DNA from: Paragorgia papillata
Lineage: Eukaryota; Cnidaria; Anthozoa; Scleralcyonacea; Coralliidae
NCBI GenBank assembly: GCA_035771165.1
Contig: JAWNZC010000102.1
Location: 802,001 to 866,000 of the forward strand
DNA: 64,000 nucleotides
Direction of reading: 5' to 3'
Both the position numbers and the translations under genes were made by a program. Of this stretch, positions 62,070 through 64,000 are shown in pieces (within the stretch, counting starts at the first letter, position 1; each line of letters begins with the position of its first letter). A model generated the notes under the pieces. The model made no database searches. It saw only the letters and a program-made list of their open reading frames with translations, and was not told the origin of the DNA.

Positions 62070-62960
62070 ATAAATAAGATAAAGGGGATATAACACGGTG
62101 GTGAGAAGATATGGATTTTATCATATGAGGTATTGCTCTTACGAGAACATAAAATCCATATTTGAGCAATCGTGTAATCTTCTATTATATGGACAATGAA
62201 ATTATATGCGTGGAACAGGAAGTGATGTTCATGATAAACTGATGGAAAAACGACAACATTCAGAAAATACAAATGAAAAATACAACAGCGTATTCGAATG
62301 CGTCATTTTACGTGAAAAACTGAATTAAGAGAACTTGTAACTTGATTCAAAACTTACGGCAAAAGGCGTAAACTTTGACTTGTCGATATGTCAATCGCGA
62401 GCCTTACATACGGGAAATACGCCACTCGGTTCCCGGATGCCTGTAGTGAAATATGGATATATAGTTGCTAGTAAAATACTCTTCTCCATATAATAAAAAG
62501 AAATAATAAGTAATACAAAGGGGATATTACACGGTGGCGAGAAGATATGGATTTTATGTTCTCGTGGCAAGGACAATATCTCACGAGTGAGCGTATAGCG
62601 AACGAGTGAGATATTGCTCTTGCCACGAGAACATAAAATCCATATCTTTGAGCAACCGTGTAATGTTCTATTTATTATATGGACAATGAAATTATACGTG
62701 GAAGTGATGTTGATAAACTGGGTTTAATGCAAAAACTACAACAGCTTGACCTAAAACTTTTAGAAAATACAAATGAAAAATACAACAGCTTATTCCAACA
62801 CGTCATTTTACGTGAAAAACTGACTTGTCAAAAGTTTGACTTGTCGATATGTCACTCGCGAGCGTTACATATGAGAAATACGCCACTCGGTTCCCGGATG
62901 TAGTGAAATATGGATTCTACGAGTGTTTTAGTTGCTAGTAAAATACTCTTCTCCATATAA
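62070..62960. repeat. Local tandem duplication of a 430-bp palindrome-bearing block
   Basis: Blocks 62084-62500 and 62519-62960 share ATGGACAATGAAATTATA, AGAAAATACAAATGAAAAAT, CGTCATTTTACGTGAAAAAC and GAAATACGCCACTCGGTTCC. Each starts with a hairpin GAAGATATGGATTTTAT / ATAAAATCCATATCTT. The second block has an open frame of 75 codons (62679-62903) that is broken in the first. No family recognised, probably an element fragment. Confidence 0.75.
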
Positions 62961-63057
62961 TAAAAAGAAATAATAAGTAATATAAGGAAATAATAAATAA
63001 TGTAAAGCACGTAGATATACAGAAATAATAGGTAATATTATGAAATAATATGTAATA

Positions 63058-63153
63058 GATACAGCATGAGCAGCCGAGCTGTATCTGACTTACAAGGCGA
63101 GCTGCAGGCGAGCCGTAGTAAATCAGATACAGCTCGGATGCGAATGCTGTATC
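63058..63153. repeat. Hairpin with GATACAGC arms
   Basis: GATACAGCATGAGCAGCCGA and CCGAGCTGTATCTGACTTAC are mirrored by GTAAATCAGATACAGCTCGG and GAATGCTGTATC. Confidence 0.8.
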
Positions 63154-63179
63154 TTTCTTAAAATACAAATGCATCTAAG

Positions 63180-63465
63180 CATAGGCGTACGAGGCCCCCC
63201 AGACGAATGGAAATGTTGCTAAGTCGGGCAAATTTTCAAGCTAAGTCGGGAAAAATATAGGAAAAAATGTGAAAATATGATGAAAATAAGGAAAAGTAAT
63301 CAAAACAATTTAATATCTGTGTATTGTAGAAGATAAAGTATATTGAACAACAGGCACTTAGTGTTTTTTTTATATGAAAAGTCGGGCAATTTCCGTTTCA
63401 GTTGGGCAAAATGTTCTCCGCCACCCCCCCCCCCCCCCCTATAAATTTGTGGCCGTATGCCTATG
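63180..63465. mobile_element. hAT-like 286-bp element with perfect 8-bp TSD
   Basis: Ends CATAGGCGTACG and, inverted, CATAGGCATACG. CATCTAAG is repeated exactly on both sides (63172-63179, 63466-63473). AAGTCGGGCAAATTTTC and GTCGGGCAATTTCCG inside; G/C runs at both ends. Confidence 0.88.
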
Positions 63466-63825
63466 CATCTAAGTAATCAAGTTCACCAACTATTTTGGGG
63501 ATACGGTCTGTTTTAGCCGAGAAAATCGAAGCTAAAGTTTATGTAAATCAGGACGATGCTGTATCCGATTTACAACCACTGCTACGGTATTGATTTCTTT
63601 TGAATTTTCGTCATGAATTATTAATGAGTATTATGTACTATTTAAAACACGAAAGGCAAATCTTGCCTTTCTTTGATTAATACAATGTACATATTATTAA
63701 AATCACTGTTGCATGCGTCGATGTTGATTGGTCGGATAAGGAACTACACTGGTTTAATACAATCCAATTTAAAACTGTATTTTTAAATTAAAAATTATTT
63801 TAATCCCATTTCTGCCTAAGCTGCA
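63466..63825. other. Non-coding with a family J motif
   Basis: TTTCGTCATGAATTATTAATGAG at 63603. Nothing coding seen. Confidence 0.45.
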
Positions 63826-64000
63826 TGGATAAAGATAAGTAAACTAGCTCGTCTGATGTTAGCTAGACAGAGTGAAATAAAAGGTCCGTTTTAATTTTTC
63901 CAGCTTAGGCAAGAATGAGTTAATCACTTGTTAACCCGTTATTGCCTAAGATGTCTGAGGGTTCTCTCTTTGCCGCGAGTAAAATGTTCTGGTGTTAGAC
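63826..64000. repeat. 25-bp satellite element(s), cut by the window edge
   Basis: CATTTCTGCCTAAGCTG ... TTAGCTAGACAGAGTGAAAT ... CAGCTTAGGCAAGAATGAG is a minimal flanked copy. CCCGTTATTGCCTAAGATGT ... GAGTAAAATGTTCTGGTGTTAGAC starts another that continues beyond the window. Confidence 0.75.

Noticed and set aside
62679..62903. 75-codon plus frame starting MDNEIIRGSD
   Set aside because: Part of a locally duplicated block and broken in the sister copy. Probably an element fragment, left as a repeat.

Overview
This window reads as a gene-poor, AT-rich, transposon-saturated stretch of an animal genome, most likely a cnidarian (coral, anemone or octocoral type). That placement is inference. It rests on spliceosomal exons with GT/AG boundaries, a 5S rRNA-derived SINE, tRNA-derived SINEs, CR1/L2-like LINE tails, and very many short inverted-repeat elements (MITEs). 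There are no operons, ribosome-binding sites or bacterial genes. Nearly all long open frames are shadows of microsatellites or palindromic elements. The real coding sequence lies in short exons that have to be built from splice sites.

Coding content. (1) Minus strand 5279-6904: a two-exon secreted precursor of 95 aa with a signal peptide and one small Cys-loop peptide between basic runs. (2) Minus strand 33535-40723: a proposed two-exon precursor of 71 aa of the same design, with a 7 kb intron. (3) Plus strand from 26649: a 107-aa first coding exon with a signal peptide and three C-x6-C loops, and a weak candidate last exon at 28441. These three loci look like dispersed members of one class of small Cys-loop prepropeptide genes. 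(4) Minus strand 53754-61519: a four-exon gene for a 324-aa type I membrane protein (signal peptide, ten ectodomain cysteines, one membrane span, short basic tail). All its exon phases agree. (5) Isolated candidate exons: an acidic first exon at 45598-45705 (-), and weaker ones at 12682-12866 (+), 24649-24801 (+), 38072-38174 (+) and 48176-48318 (+).

Layout. 1-5 kb: a 40-bp tandem array, MITEs, tRNA-SINEs, a 122-bp array and hAT-like elements. 5-7 kb: gene 1 with a pentamer microsatellite in its intron. 7-26 kb: decayed repeats, several TIR families, and a 68-bp array related to a SINE tail. 26-31 kb: gene 3, LINE remnants and a hAT-like element with another MITE inside. 31-43 kb: gene 2, whose intron holds a LINE 3' end and a 1 kb 25-bp satellite with higher-order structure. 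43-52 kb: repeats, an acidic exon and a MULE-like element. 52.6-61.6 kb: the membrane-protein gene, with a 24-bp minisatellite at its 3' end and long polypyrimidine microsatellites in its introns. 61.6-64 kb: a local duplication, a hAT-like element, and the start of another satellite block.

The genes show no sign of acting together. Apart from the prepropeptide theme they are separate loci in repeat-rich DNA. The strongest non-genic theme is a 25-bp motif that forms tandem satellites at about ten loci. It is bounded at several of them by the same flanking sequence, as if a MITE family carried an expandable internal unit.
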